A stretch of DNA of 64,000 nucleotides, taken from positions 1 through 64,000 of the forward strand of contig DXAK01000008.1 in assembly GCA_019117065.1 (NCBI GenBank), read 5' to 3'. The stretch is from Candidatus Mediterraneibacter pullicola. GTDB taxonomy: Bacteria; Bacillota; Clostridia; Lachnospirales; Lachnospiraceae. The notes below the pieces were generated by a model. The model was given only the letters and a program-made list of their open reading frames with translations, was not told where the DNA came from and made no database searches. The translations under genes and the position numbers were made by a program. Below are positions 1-9,477 of this stretch, in pieces. Numbering within the stretch: position 1 is the stretch's first letter; each line of letters opens with the position of its first letter.

Positions 1-2053
1 TTCCCATCTTGTCTTTGCCAAGGCATACTGCTTTCACAACATCGCCCATCTGAAGCACATCCTCCACCTTGTCTACTCTCTTCTTGGAGATCTTGGAAAT
101 GTGTACGAGACCTTCTTTGCCCGGTGCGAACTCAAGAAATGCGCCGAACTCTTTGATACTCACGACTTTACCTTCGAATACCTGTCCTGCCTCAAAGTCC
201 GTCACGATGGTATGGATCAGTTTCGCAGCTTTGTCCATGCCCTCTTTCTCCGTACCGCAGATGGATACGAAACCGTCATCCTCGATATCGATCTGAACGC
301 CTGTCTGCTCGATGATGGCGTTGATCGTCTTACCTCTCTGGCCGACCACATCGCCGATCTTCTGCGGGTCGATCTGCATCTGGATGATCTTTGGAGCGTA
401 CGGTCCGACTTCCGGTCTCGGCTCTGCGATCGCCTTGTTCATAACCTCATCAATAATATAAGTTCTCGCTTTCTTTGTAGCCTCGATCGCCTCCTCGATA
501 ATCGGTCTTGTAAGTCCGTGGATCTTAATATCCATCTGGATTGCCGTGATACCCTTGTGAGTACCCGCCACCTTGAAGTCCATATCTCCAAAGAAGTCCT
601 CAAGGCCCTGAATATCTGTAAGCACAAGATAATCATCGTCCGTCTCTCCTGTCACAAGACCTGCGGAAATACCTGCCACCGCTGCTTTGATCGGCACGCC
701 TGCTGTCATAAGGGACATACTGGACGCGCACACACTTGCCTGTGAAGTAGAACCGTTGGATTCGAATGTCTCGGATACCGTGCGGATCGCATACGGGAAC
801 TCAGATTCGCTTGGCAGCACCGGGAGAAGCGCTCTCTCAGCCAGAGCACCGTGTCCGATCTCGCGGCGTCCCGGTCCTCTGGACGGTCTTGTCTCTCCCA
901 CAGAGTAAGACGGGAAATTATAATGGTGCATATATCTCTTGGATGTCTCTGCCTCATCAAGACCATCAAGTCTCTGCGCCTCAGACAGCGGAGCCAGTGT
1001 TGTAACAGTACAGATCTGTGTCTGTCCTCTTGTAAACATTGCGGAACCATGCACTCTCGGGATCAGGTCAACCTCTGCGGCAAGCGGTCTGATCTGATCG
1101 ATGGCACGTCCGTCCGGGCGTTTGTGATCTTTTAAAATCATCTTTCTTACCGTCTTTTTCTGATACTGGTAAACCGCCTCGCCAAGAACCTCAAGCCACT
1201 CTTCTTTCTCTGCGAACGCCTCTTCCAGCTTCGCAGTGATCTGGCGGATATTTTCCTCTCTTGTCTGCTTATCGTCTGTAAACACAGCCTCTTCCATCGC
1301 TTCCGGAGGAACGATCTCCTTAATCGCATCAAAAAGTTCTTCCGGCACAGCGCAGCTCTCATACGCATGCTTCGGTTTGCCACACTCAGCTACGATCGTG
1401 TCAAAGAACGCGATCACTTTCTGGTTCAGCTCATGGGCCGCAAAGATTGCCTCGATCATCTTATCCTCCGGCACCTCGTTGGCTCCTGCCTCGATCATGA
1501 TGACTTTCTCTTTTGTGGAAGCCACGGTCAGAGCCAAGTCAGACGCCTCTCTCTGAGTTGCTGTGGGATTGAATACGAACTCTCCGTCAACCAGCCCCAC
1601 CTGAGTCGTGGAGATCGGACCGTCAAAGGGGATATCAGAAATGCTTGTGGCGATGGACGCGCCGAGCATAGCTGTAAGCTCCGGGCTGCAGTCCTGATCC
1701 ACAGACATGACAAGGTTCTCCAGTGTCACGTCATTCCTGTAATCCTTCGGGAAGAGCGGACGCATGGGACGATCAATAACGCGGTCTGTCAGGATCGCGT
1801 TCTCAGACGCTTTACCCTCTCTCTTGTTAAATCCTCCCGGGATCTTACCAACCGCGTAAAGTCTCTCATTGTACTCCACACTGAGCGGGAAAAAGTCGAT
1901 TCCGTCTCTCGGTTTCTCAGACGCCGTTGCAGTACAGAGTACCGTCGTATCGCCATAGTGCATCAGTACGCCGCCGTTTGCCTGTTTTGCCACTCTGTCC
2001 ACGTCAACGCGCAGAGTCCTGCCGGCAAGTTCCATTTCATACTTCTTGTACAT
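1..2053 (-). CDS. pnp: Polyribonucleotide nucleotidyltransferase (PNPase), 3' end cut by window
   Basis: Phosphorolytic 3'-5' exoribonuclease that degrades mRNA to nucleoside diphosphates in the cytoplasm. About 684 codons are visible. In order they show the first RNase PH domain (starting MYKKYEMELAG), the helical domain, the second RNase PH domain (with FTRGQTQ and SRGPGRREIGHG), a KH domain with a GQRGKTINAI loop, and an S1 domain (KVVSIKEFGAFLEF) near the window edge. The stop codon lies outside the window; only a few tens of residues should be missing. The ATG at 2053 follows a GGAG-type site (AAAGGAGAAAAAC). It lies downstream of rpsO on the same strand, the usual bacterial order, but a terminator and a small repeat element separate them. 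Confidence 0.97.
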   Translation of the reverse strand, partial: MYKKYEMELAGRTLRVDVDRVAKQANGGVLMHYGDTTVLCTATASEKPRDGIDFFPLSVEYNERLYAVGKIPGGFNKREGKASENAILTDRVIDRPMRPLFPKDYRNDVTLENLVMSVDQDCSPELTAMLGASIATSISDIPFDGPISTTQVGLVDGEFVFNPTATQREASDLALTVASTKEKVIMIEAGANEVPEDKMIEAIFAAHELNQKVIAFFDTIVAECGKPKHAYESCAVPEELFDAIKEIVPPEAMEEAVFTDDKQTREENIRQITAKLEEAFAEKEEWLEVLGEAVYQYQKKTVRKMILKDHKRPDGRAIDQIRPLAAEVDLIPRVHGSAMFTRGQTQICTVTTLAPLSEAQRLDGLDEAETSKRYMHHYNFPSYSVGETRPSRGPGRREIGHGALAERALLPVLPSESEFPYAIRTVSETFESNGSTSQASVCASSMSLMTAGVPIKAAVAGISAGLVTGETDDDYLVLTDIQGLEDFFGDMDFKVAGTHKGITAIQMDIKIHGLTRPIIEEAIEATKKARTYIIDEVMNKAIAEPRPEVGPYAPKIIQMQIDPQKIGDVVGQRGKTINAIIEQTGVQIDIEDDGFVSICGTEKEGMDKAAKLIHTIVTDFEAGQVFEGKVVSIKEFGAFLEFAPGKEGLVHISKISKKRVDKVEDVLQMGDVVKAVCLGKDKMG

Positions 2054-2261
2054 GTTTTTCTCCTTTATCATCTTTACTTTTCGCCGCGGGCAAACGTCTC
2101 CGAAACTACTGAAAAACCCATCATTTCACAGACTGATATGCTTTTCAGTGGTCTCGGTTACTTATAACTGTCCGCAATCTTAAATATTATACCACAACCG
2201 TTGTCGTTAGGCAAATATTTTAAACTTAAGAAAACAAAGGCAAAAAGACGGAAAACAAAAA

Positions 2262-2297
2262 AGAAAAAAGCGGGACGGAACAAATGTCCGTCTCGCC
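2262..2297 (-). terminator. Intrinsic terminator after rpsO
   Basis: On the minus strand a GC-rich stem (GCGAGACGGA paired with TCCGTCCCGC, one mismatch) is followed by a run of T residues with a single C. It lies between rpsO and pnp, so read-through into pnp is expected to be partial, or pnp has its own promoter in the roughly 200 bases before its start. Confidence 0.8.
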
Positions 2298-2331
2298 TTT
2301 CATTCTTTTTTATCGTAAGACTGGGATTATT

Positions 2332-2374
2332 GTAACACTTCAGCCCGCACCATTCCTGATAACTGAACTGTTAT
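2332..2374. mobile_element. Minute inverted-repeat element (MITE-like), copy C, 43 bp
   Basis: The ends read GTAACACTTCAG and CTGAACTGTTAT, an imperfect terminal inverted repeat. A perfect 8-bp direct repeat, GGATTATT, flanks the element at 2324-2331 and 2375-2382, as expected of a target-site duplication. The right-hand duplication contains the rpsO stop codon (2378-2380), so insertion at that point left the protein unchanged. The left end matches two other elements in this window (19941-20100 and 54795-54856). With 43 bp it can encode nothing and would have to be moved by an enzyme acting in trans. Confidence 0.72.
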
Positions 2375-2377
2375 GGA

Positions 2378-2644
2378 TTATTTTCTAAGTCCAAGTCTCT
2401 CGATGAGTGAACGGTATCTCTCGATATCGATCTTCTTAAGGTATGCAAGAAGTCCTCTTCTCTGACCTACCATCTTAAGAAGTCCTCTTCTTGAGTGGTG
2501 ATCCTTCGGATTTGCCTTAAAGTGCTCTGTAAGCTCGTTGATCCTTGCTGTAAGGATAGCGATCTGTACCTCCGGTGATCCTGTATCACCTTCTGTTCTT
2601 CCATACTCTTTGATGATTGCCTGTTTCTTGTCTTTTGCGATCAT
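2378..2644 (-). CDS. rpsO: 30S ribosomal protein S15
   Basis: An 88-residue primary 16S rRNA-binding protein of the small-subunit platform. The sequence is a standard full-length S15: the conserved [14 protein letters not shown] segment, [16 protein letters not shown], and the C-terminal [13 protein letters not shown]. The start at 2644 is preceded by AAGGAGGAAACAGAC. It is separated from ribF by its own promoter and leader. The stop codon falls inside the 8-bp duplication of a small repeat element. Confidence 0.98.
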   Translation of the reverse strand: MIAKDKKQAIIKEYGRTEGDTGSPEVQIAILTARINELTEHFKANPKDHHSRRGLLKMVGQRRGLLAYLKKIDIERYRSLIERLGLRK

Positions 2645-2772
2645 GTCTGTTTCCTCCTTAAATACTTTGTTTAACCGCCAGATATTAAGTAATGGCCGGA
2701 GTGATCCGATTACCGAACATCGGCTGATCTTGTAACCTCAGATAGTATAGCACAGCACATAGAAAATGTAAA
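2645..2772 (-). promoter_or_regulatory. rpsO promoter and candidate S15 autoregulatory leader
   Basis: A sigma-A type promoter is visible on the minus strand: -35 TTTACA (2767-2772), 17-base spacer, -10 TATACT (2744-2749), starting directly after ribF. The roughly 95-base transcribed leader contains a hairpin built on CCGAT/ATCGG near 2701-2725 and a second GC-rich patch before the ribosome binding site. S15 genes in several bacterial phyla are autoregulated through leader structures. That this leader does so is inference from position and foldability. Confidence 0.6.
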
Positions 2773-2775
2773 GCA

Positions 2776-3705
2776 TTATCTTCCTGTATTGCTGTCCGCA
2801 TCTTTTTCCCCACTCTTTCCAGCAAAAAAGTCAATCCCATACTTCATATCCTTCATCACTTGGTCTTTCAGTTCCCCGACAGAACCGAACTTCACCTCCG
2901 GGCGCTCAAAATCACAGAATACTGCCGTGACTTCCTGCCCGTAGACATCTCCCTCATAGCCGTAGGCATACACTTCAAAGAGCCGACGTCTCTCATCGGT
3001 GACAGTCGGCTTAACGCCTGCGTTCCCCACGCCATTATACCACTTGCCGCCAACCCTGACGCGGCATGCATACACGCCGTACCGTGGCAGGATCTTGTAT
3101 TCTTCCGGCTCGATATTCATCGTCGGAAATCCCAGTGTGCGCCCAAGCTGCTGTCCATGACGGACGATCCCCGTCAATGCGTAGGGATATCCAAGCAGTT
3201 CCTCCGCAAGCTTTACATTTCCCTGAGCAAGGGCGTCCCGGATATAAGTACTGCTGATGACCATGTCTCCATAGCGCTCTTTTTCTAGCACATCCACCGT
3301 GTAGCCGTATTTTTTTGAAAACCGTCTAAGCATTTCCACATTGCCACGCTTTCCATGCCCGAACACAAAATCTTTTCCCACAACGACATGAGCGCAGCGC
3401 AGAGTTTTACAGAGGATGTTTCGGATAAAATCCTCCGCCTCCATCACGCGGAACTCTTTTGTAAACGGACAATCGATCAGCCAGTCGATCCTGCCTTCTA
3501 GATGAGCCCGGCGTTCCCGGTTTGTCATAATGGACTCACGGCCCATGTCAAAAGCGCATAGCACGGTCTCGCACTCTTTTGAGGCATATTCCCTGATCTT
3601 CTCCACAAGTTTCTGATGTCCCCGGTGAAGTCCGTCGAATTTCCCAAGGGTAACCGCTGTTCTTTTTTTTCCAGTATAAGATTCAATTCCGGTAATATAG
3701 TTCAT
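2776..3705 (-). CDS. ribF: Bifunctional riboflavin kinase / FAD synthetase
   Basis: Converts riboflavin to FMN and FMN to FAD. The 309-residue protein has an N-terminal nucleotidyltransferase domain (LGKFDGLHRGHQ, near residue 20, with the GxHxGH-type signature) and a C-terminal flavokinase domain (GRTLGFPTMNI, then GVYACRVRVGGKWYNGVGN). The start at 3705 was chosen because an AGAAGGGA site sits just upstream and the protein then begins at the usual place. A longer reading frame to 3774 would overlap truB. It is the last gene of the rimP-to-ribF operon, 13 bp after truB. Confidence 0.96.
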   Translation of the reverse strand: MNYITGIESYTGKKRTAVTLGKFDGLHRGHQKLVEKIREYASKECETVLCAFDMGRESIMTNRERRAHLEGRIDWLIDCPFTKEFRVMEAEDFIRNILCKTLRCAHVVVGKDFVFGHGKRGNVEMLRRFSKKYGYTVDVLEKERYGDMVISSTYIRDALAQGNVKLAEELLGYPYALTGIVRHGQQLGRTLGFPTMNIEPEEYKILPRYGVYACRVRVGGKWYNGVGNAGVKPTVTDERRRLFEVYAYGYEGDVYGQEVTAVFCDFERPEVKFGSVGELKDQVMKDMKYGIDFFAGKSGEKDADSNTGR

Positions 3706-3718
3706 TCCAGTCCCTTCT

Positions 3719-4678
3719 TTAATCTCTGTCAAAAAACATCTTTTCCAGCCAAAGCTGCCCGCGTCTTTTCTCATATTTGTAAATACCGATAAACCTGCCG
3801 CGGCCGTCGTACACCCGGATCTGTTCGCCGTCCTTTAATTCCTGCTTTTCCCCAGTGCTTTCTGTTTCACACAGCTTGCCCCCGGCATAATCTGTGATGC
3901 ACGTCCGCGAAAGAGGATTACCGTTGTACGCAAGAGGAGCGTACTTTTCCTCAACAACGCCGGCGTACAGATCGAAAAACACCTCGTCTGTCGGAATCAG
4001 GATCTCAGACAGACGTCCCTGTTTTACATACGCCTCCACTTCGTCCAGCTTCAAGCTGTCTTTGCACCTGAATCTTCCCACTCTCGTGCGCAGAAGAGAC
4101 TCCATACAGCCTCCAGTTCCCAGTTTTTCTCCAATGTCGTGACAGAGTGTGCGGATGTAGGTTCCCTTTGAGCAGTCCACTTCCATGCGTATCCGCGGCA
4201 GGCTGACCTCCCGGATGCGGATATCATGGATCGTCACTTTCCGGCTCTTTCTCTCCACAGTTTTCCCTTCGCGAGCCAGTTCATACAGCCTTTTCCCATT
4301 GACCTTCAGCGCGGAGTACATAGGCGGGACCTGATCGTATTCCCCGATAAACTCTCTGATATAGGAGACAACCTTAGTCTCCTCCGTCTCCGCGGCAATA
4401 TCCCCTGCGTATTCCTTTAACACTGTCCCACTGATATCCTGTGTGTCTGTGGTCTTTCCCATAAGAAGAACCGTCTCATACGTCTTATCCTTGTCCGTGA
4501 GCAGATCGCAGATCTTTGTGGCGCGCCCCAGACAGACAGGAAGCACTCCCTCCGCATCCGGATCGAGAGTGCCTGTGTGTCCGATCTTTTTCTGACCCAT
4601 GATCCCGCGCAGGCGCGCGACCACATCGTGAGATGTATAGCCTTTTTCTTTATATATGTTCAAGATTCCATTGATCAT
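3719..4678 (-). CDS. truB: tRNA pseudouridine(55) synthase
   Basis: Isomerises U55 in the T-loop of tRNAs. 319 residues. The catalytic aspartate is D39 in the motif GHTGTLDPDAEG; the RLYELAREG and CSKGTYIRTLCHDIG segments are also typical of the TruB family. The C-terminus carries a PUA-like extension. It follows nrnA by 12 bp and precedes ribF, an order shared by many Firmicutes. No unusual features. Confidence 0.97.
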   Translation of the reverse strand: MINGILNIYKEKGYTSHDVVARLRGIMGQKKIGHTGTLDPDAEGVLPVCLGRATKICDLLTDKDKTYETVLLMGKTTDTQDISGTVLKEYAGDIAAETEETKVVSYIREFIGEYDQVPPMYSALKVNGKRLYELAREGKTVERKSRKVTIHDIRIREVSLPRIRMEVDCSKGTYIRTLCHDIGEKLGTGGCMESLLRTRVGRFRCKDSLKLDEVEAYVKQGRLSEILIPTDEVFFDLYAGVVEEKYAPLAYNGNPLSRTCITDYAGGKLCETESTGEKQELKDGEQIRVYDGRGRFIGIYKYEKRRGQLWLEKMFFDRD

Positions 4679-4690
4679 ACCATCTATGTC

Positions 4691-5656
4691 CTATTTCTTT
4701 CCACCGTCGAGCTGGAGCGCGATCCGGGCGGTAATATTATTGATTACGTCGTGGCTTGAGCCCTTCATCGTAACTCCTGCCGCGCGCACATGCCCGCCTC
4801 CGCCGAAATGCTTGGCGATGACGCTGACATCCACTTTGCTCTTTGAGCGCAGGCTGACCTTGTATTTCTGAGGCTCAATCTCGTGAAGAAAGATCGCCAC
4901 TTCCACGCCTTTTGTCTGGCGAAGCTGGCTGACAATGCCTTCCAGATCTGAGGGCTGCGCCTGAAAGAACTCCATGGAACGCTGTCTGATCACAGAGACG
5001 ATGCATCTCTTATCCATGATAAGCATGCTCTCCAAGAGCGCCCTTCCTAAGATCTGGTTCTGAATATATGTCTTTTCATAGTAAGTCCTGTCAATGATCT
5101 CACTGCCATTGATGCCTTTGCGCATCAGCTCCGCGGCAATCTCCATCGTTTCTGGGGACGTACAGGAATACTGGAAGACTCCCGTGTCGTGCGCGATCCC
5201 CATGTAAAGGGCCTCGGCAGCTGGCCTGCTGATCTTTTCCTCATCCAGTAGCCGGAATACCAGCTCGGATGTGGAGCTTGCATCCGGGACGATATAGTTC
5301 TCGTCCGCAAACGCTTCGTTACTGACATGGTGATCAATGCACACTGTCTGCTTTGCCGCTTCAAACAAGGGCGCGGAAAAACCAAGACGCGCTTTATCCC
5401 CACAGTCCATGCAAAAGAATACGTCATAGGATTCTCCATTCGGGATCTGACTCTTTACTTCGTCAGTGCCCTGAATCATACGGTACGCCTCCGGGATCTC
5501 CTCCAGATAGACATCTGTGCAAATGTGCGGGTATTGTTCCTTCAGATACAGGTACAGCCCCATACAAGATCCCACACAGTCACCGTCCGGTCGGACATGC
5601 CCGCTGATAGCGGCGTGTGTCTTTCCCTCTAAAATATTTTCTAAAATAATACTCAT
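4691..5656 (-). CDS. nrnA: DHH-family oligoribonuclease / pAp phosphatase (NrnA-like)
   Basis: Predicted to degrade short oligoribonucleotides and to remove the 3'-phosphate from pAp. 321 residues with an N-terminal DHH phosphoesterase domain: GHVRPDGD (residues 19-26), DCGDKARLG, and the DHH triad at 108-110. A C-terminal DHHA1 domain ends in GGGGHVRAAG near residue 286. These aspartates and histidines are the metal ligands of the family. It lies between rbfA (one base gap) and truB, its common position in Firmicutes. The substrate range is inferred from B. subtilis NrnA. Confidence 0.93.
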   Translation of the reverse strand: MSIILENILEGKTHAAISGHVRPDGDCVGSCMGLYLYLKEQYPHICTDVYLEEIPEAYRMIQGTDEVKSQIPNGESYDVFFCMDCGDKARLGFSAPLFEAAKQTVCIDHHVSNEAFADENYIVPDASSTSELVFRLLDEEKISRPAAEALYMGIAHDTGVFQYSCTSPETMEIAAELMRKGINGSEIIDRTYYEKTYIQNQILGRALLESMLIMDKRCIVSVIRQRSMEFFQAQPSDLEGIVSQLRQTKGVEVAIFLHEIEPQKYKVSLRSKSKVDVSVIAKHFGGGGHVRAAGVTMKGSSHDVINNITARIALQLDGGKK

Positions 5657-5657
5657 T

Positions 5658-6032
5658 CTACACCTCAGCTCTACTATCTAAATCTCCTGTCACTTCATCG
5701 ATCTTTCTGCTGATGTTCACTCCATACTCAATAGACTGGTCCATGATAAACCGTATCTCCGGAGTGTTGCGCAGATTGATGCTGCGGGCGAGCTCGCGGC
5801 GGATATATCCCTCCGCGCTCTGAAGCCCTTTGATCGTATCCTGTTGTGCTTTCTCATCTCCCAGTACGCTGATATACGCCTTACAAGTCTTTAAATCCGG
5901 AGCTACTTCGACAGCAACCACGGAAGTCATTGGCGCTACCCTTGGATCTTTGATCCCTCCGCGCAGGATATTGCTTAGTTCCCTCTGAACCTCTGCGTTT
6001 ACTCGTGTGTTTTTAATACTGTTTTTCCTCAT
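5658..6032 (-). CDS. rbfA: 30S ribosome-binding factor A
   Basis: Late 30S maturation factor with a KH-type fold, acting near the 5' end of 16S rRNA. 124 residues, typical length. Family features are the basic N-terminus (KNSIKNTRVNAEVQRELS), the DPRVAPMTSVVAVEVAPDL segment and ELARSINLRNTPEIRFIMD. It is positioned between infB and nrnA and is nearly fused to nrnA (one base between stop and start), suggesting translational coupling. Confidence 0.95.
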   Translation of the reverse strand: MRKNSIKNTRVNAEVQRELSNILRGGIKDPRVAPMTSVVAVEVAPDLKTCKAYISVLGDEKAQQDTIKGLQSAEGYIRRELARSINLRNTPEIRFIMDQSIEYGVNISRKIDEVTGDLDSRAEV

Positions 6033-6110
6033 TGCCGCTCCTTCTTTCTGAAAACATCTCCGCCGAGGTGCGGCTGTGCTCTTTGGGCGCAGCCGTCCTT
6101 GCTTGTTATT

Positions 6111-8849
6111 TTATTTCCTCTCAGTCTCAACCATTTTGTATGCCTCGACTTCGTCGCCTTCCTTGATGTCATTATAATTTTCAAATACAAAACCGCACTC
6201 ATATCCGGCTCTGACTTCTTTTACATCGTCCTTGAAACGCTTCAATGACGCAAGTGGACCGTCGAATACGACGATGCCGTCGCGGATCAGACGCACGGAA
6301 CAGTTTCTCTCAAAGATACCGTCTTTGACATAAGCTCCTGCAATCGTACCTACGCCGGACGCCTTGAATGTCTGGCGCACCTCCGCATGCCCAAGAACCT
6401 TCTCCTCAAATATCGGATCCAGCATTCCCTTCATGGCAGCTTCCACATCCTCGATCGCATTGTAGATGACCCTGTACAATCTTAGGTCGACACCTTCTCT
6501 GTCTGCGATGTCTTTCGCCGTCGCGTCAGGACGCACATTGAAACCAATGATGATCGCGTTGGAAGCTGACGCAAGAATCACGTCGGATTCGTTGATAGCG
6601 CCTACGCCTCCGTGAATCACTTTGACTACAACCTCTTCGTTTGAAAGCTTTAAGAGGCTCTGTTTGATCGCCTCCACAGACCCCTGTACATCTGCTTTTA
6701 CGACGATATTGAGTTCTTTTAAGTTTCCTTCCTGAATCTGATTGAACAGATCGTCAAGGGACATTCTTGATTTTGTCTCGTCCAGAAGTTTTACCTTGTT
6801 CTGAGCGATGAATGTCTCTGCAAAATTTCTTGCCTCTTTCTCTGTATCGCATCCTACGAACACTTCTCCTGCATTCGGAACGTCGTTGAGACCGAGGATC
6901 TCCACCGGCTGGGACGGACCTGCCTCTTTAACTCTTCTTCCCTTGTCGTCCATCATGGCGCGGACGCGGCCATGGGCGCTTCCTGCGGCAATCGCGTCTC
7001 CTACATGGAGAGTTCCTTTCTGTACAAGGACTGTCGCCACAGAACCTTTTCCTTTGTCAAGCTCCGCCTCGATTACAAGGCCTCTTGCAGAGCGGTTCGG
7101 ATTTGCTTTAAGCTCCATCACCTCCGCGGTGAGGAGAATCATCTCAAGCAGCTCTGGTATTCCCTCTTTGGTATGTGCGGATACCGGAACAAAGATCGTG
7201 CTTCCTCCCCAATCTTCCGGGATCAGTTCATACTCTGCAAGTTCCTGTTTTACACGCTCGATGTTCGCGCTTGGTTTATCGATCTTGTTGATCGCTACAA
7301 TGATCTCGATGCCCGCTGCTTTCGCATGGTTGATTGCCTCCACTGTCTGCGGCATCACACCGTCGTCAGCTGCTACCACTAAGATCGCGATATCCGTAGC
7401 ATTTGCCCCGCGCATACGCATTGCTGTAAACGCCTCATGGCCCGGCGTATCAAGGAAGGTGATCTCTTCTCCGTTTGCCTCCACTACATAAGCACCGATG
7501 TGCTGAGTGATACCGCCCGCCTCGCGGCCAATTACATTAGAGTGGCGGATCGCATCCAGAAGGGAGGTTTTACCATGGTCGACATGGCCCATAACGCATA
7601 CGACCGGAGGACGTTTTACCATAAGGCTTTCATCTTCTTCGTCCTCTTTTAACAGTTCTTCGATCACATCGACAACTTCTTCCTTTTCGCAGAGCACTTC
7701 AAACTCCATTGCGATCTCTTCCGCCGTGTCAAAATCAATCTCCTGATTCACAGTCACAACCTTACCCTGCATAAAGAGCTTCTTCACAATAACAGACGGC
7801 ACGATCTTCATCTTATCCGCCAGCTCTTTGATCGTGAGAACCTCCGGGAGAACGATCTGTTTAATCTTATCTTCTTTCTTCTCCTCCTGCTTCTGCTGCG
7901 GTTTCTTCACTTCTGTTGTCGGCTTCTGTTTTCTGCCTTTTCTTCCTTTGCCTTCGAATGCCTCGTCTCTGTATTCCTTCTTCTTATTGTCGCGTTCTTT
8001 ATCCTTTGCCTTATTTCTCTGGCTTTTCTGCTGCTCTACCATAGGCGCGCCCACATCGCTTCTGTGGGCATCTCTTCTGTCACCGCGTGGTCCCTGACCG
8101 CCCGGTCTCTGATCGCGCCCTCCTCTCTCCGGGCGTCCCTGTCTGGAATCGCCGAAAGAATGGCTTGCCTGCGGTCTGTCAGAACGTACCGGACGCGCTC
8201 CCTGCGGTCTGTCGGCATGTGCTGGGTGCTCTCCTGCCGGGCGTGTTCCCTGTGCCGGACGTCCTTCCCCTGCCGGTCTCTCAGCACGTACCGGGCGCTC
8301 TCCTGTCGGTCTTTCCGTGCGTACTTGGCGCTCTCCTGCCGGTCTTTCCGTGCGTACTGAACGATCTCCCGCCGGGCGTGTTCCATGTGCCGGGCGTCCT
8401 TCTCCCGCCGGTCTCTCCGCATGTACCGGGCGCTCTCCCGCCGGTCTCTCCGTACGTACCGGGCGTTCCCCAGCCGGACGCGCTCCCTGTGGCATACGTC
8501 CTCCCGGCTGTCCCTGGCGGGCAGGTCTCTGAGCGGGACGGTTCCCCTGAATCCGGCTGCTGTTCTTTGAATTCTGCGGGCGGATGACGAAAGCCAGATT
8601 TTTCTTCTTCGGAGCAGTCTCCTCAGTTTTTGCGTTCTCTTCAACTTTTGCGCTCTCCTCAGCTTTTGCAGCCGCCGGCTTTTTTGCCTTTGCCGCGCCT
8701 CTCTCTCTACGAATTTCATCCGCTACGCTATCTTCTAATGAGCTCATGTGGTTTTTTACCTCCACATGTTTCTCCTTCAGTAGTTCCAGAAGCTCTTTGT
8801 TTTCTATTCCAAGCTCTTTGGCAAGCTCGTGTACCCTCATTTTCGTCAT
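6111..8849 (-). CDS. infB: Translation initiation factor IF-2
   Basis: GTPase that delivers initiator fMet-tRNA to the 30S subunit and drives subunit joining. 912 residues. An N-terminal IF2N helix bundle ([21 protein letters not shown]) is followed by a long low-complexity linker. A second IF2N module precedes the G domain: G1 GHVDHGKT near residue 420, then [11 protein letters not shown] and NKIDKP. Domains II-IV complete it. The linker (about residues 110-265, DNA 8055-8520) is built of decapeptide-like units such as [11 protein letters not shown]. It is much longer than B. subtilis IF2 (716 residues) because of this linker. A hairpin-forming 78-bp gap separates it from rbfA. Confidence 0.98.
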   Translation of the reverse strand: MTKMRVHELAKELGIENKELLELLKEKHVEVKNHMSSLEDSVADEIRRERGAAKAKKPAAAKAEESAKVEENAKTEETAPKKKNLAFVIRPQNSKNSSRIQGNRPAQRPARQGQPGGRMPQGARPAGERPVRTERPAGERPVHAERPAGEGRPAHGTRPAGDRSVRTERPAGERQVRTERPTGERPVRAERPAGEGRPAQGTRPAGEHPAHADRPQGARPVRSDRPQASHSFGDSRQGRPERGGRDQRPGGQGPRGDRRDAHRSDVGAPMVEQQKSQRNKAKDKERDNKKKEYRDEAFEGKGRKGRKQKPTTEVKKPQQKQEEKKEDKIKQIVLPEVLTIKELADKMKIVPSVIVKKLFMQGKVVTVNQEIDFDTAEEIAMEFEVLCEKEEVVDVIEELLKEDEEDESLMVKRPPVVCVMGHVDHGKTSLLDAIRHSNVIGREAGGITQHIGAYVVEANGEEITFLDTPGHEAFTAMRMRGANATDIAILVVAADDGVMPQTVEAINHAKAAGIEIIVAINKIDKPSANIERVKQELAEYELIPEDWGGSTIFVPVSAHTKEGIPELLEMILLTAEVMELKANPNRSARGLVIEAELDKGKGSVATVLVQKGTLHVGDAIAAGSAHGRVRAMMDDKGRRVKEAGPSQPVEILGLNDVPNAGEVFVGCDTEKEARNFAETFIAQNKVKLLDETKSRMSLDDLFNQIQEGNLKELNIVVKADVQGSVEAIKQSLLKLSNEEVVVKVIHGGVGAINESDVILASASNAIIIGFNVRPDATAKDIADREGVDLRLYRVIYNAIEDVEAAMKGMLDPIFEEKVLGHAEVRQTFKASGVGTIAGAYVKDGIFERNCSVRLIRDGIVVFDGPLASLKRFKDDVKEVRAGYECGFVFENYNDIKEGDEVEAYKMVETERK

Positions 8850-8863
8850 ATCAACTACCTCCT

Positions 8864-9187
8864 TTATGCAATATCCTCTCGGTTTTTAAGCTCTTTTCGA
8901 ATCCCATCTGCAAATCCTTTGTCCAATATCGCCAGAGATGCACGGAATTCTTTTCCCATTGCATGCCCTAAGGTATCTTTATCTCCGTAAAAACAAATTG
9001 GAACTTTGTAAAATTCACACATATCCCGAAATTTCTTCTTTGTGTTATCCGACGCGTCCGACGCCACAATCACAAGCCTCGCCCTGCCTAACTTCGTCTC
9101 ATTCTCCGTCATCGTCTCTCCGCTTGTGCATCTGCCCGCTTTCATCGCCAGACCGATCAGGGACAGAACCTTATCTCTATTCGCCAA
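8864..9187 (-). CDS. ylxQ: L7Ae-family RNA-binding protein YlxQ
   Basis: Small protein of the L7Ae/L30e/S12e/Gadd45 family, which binds kink-turn RNA. It sits between ylxR and infB as in most Firmicutes. The chosen start is a TTG at 9187, giving [20 protein letters not shown], 107 residues. An AAGGAG site inside the end of ylxR lies 10 bases upstream, and the reading frames overlap by 11 bp. Starting at the next ATG would remove the first conserved strand. Conserved GLAMKAGR and [16 protein letters not shown] segments are present. The cellular role is not established. Confidence 0.88.
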   Translation of the reverse strand: MANRDKVLSLIGLAMKAGRCTSGETMTENETKLGRARLVIVASDASDNTKKKFRDMCEFYKVPICFYGDKDTLGHAMGKEFRASLAILDKGFADGIRKELKNREDIA

Positions 9188-9452
9188 TCTCGCCCATCTC
9201 CTTTTCCAGCCTGTCATATACTTCCCGCGGGATCTCCTGCTTGAAAGAACGCTCAAGTCCTCTGCTTTTTACCGCCTTGCGGAAACATTCCACGGACCGG
9301 CAGATATAGGCTCCCCGTCCGTTTTTCTTTCCGTCGGCGTCCACGGCGAACTCACCGTTCTCCATCCTCAGGATACGCATCAGTTCTTTCTTCGGCTTCA
9401 TCTCTCCGCATCCCACACATTTTCTCATAGGGATCTTCTTCTTTACTGCCAA
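9177..9452 (-). CDS. ylxR: YlxR family nucleic-acid binding protein
   Basis: A 91-residue protein of the YlxR (DUF448) family, always found downstream of nusA. It carries the signature RKCVGCGEMKPKKELMRI (residues 10-27) and GRGAYICRSVECF. The family has been linked to RNase P and to transcription regulation in B. subtilis; what it does here is unknown. It starts 25 bp after nusA, and its last codons contain the ribosome binding site and TTG start of ylxQ, so the two are translationally coupled. Confidence 0.93.
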   Translation of the reverse strand: MAVKKKIPMRKCVGCGEMKPKKELMRILRMENGEFAVDADGKKNGRGAYICRSVECFRKAVKSRGLERSFKQEIPREVYDRLEKEMGEIGE

Positions 9453-9477
9453 ATAACTCCACTCCTTCAGGTCTTAC

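Noticed and set aside
1367-2167. A 266-codon plus-strand frame opposite pnp
   Set aside because: PNPase is fully conserved on the other strand over the same bases; the frame has Cys/His/Arg-rich shadow composition.
8055-8520. Possible CRISPR array or satellite DNA suggested by regular repeats
   Set aside because: The repeats are in frame, imperfect and encode decapeptide-like units of IF-2; there are no unique spacers or cas genes.
8087-8587. Long open frames on the plus strand opposite the IF-2 linker
   Set aside because: They arise from the repetitive, biased codons of the Arg/Pro/Gly-rich linker of infB; no ribosome binding site and no protein-like composition.
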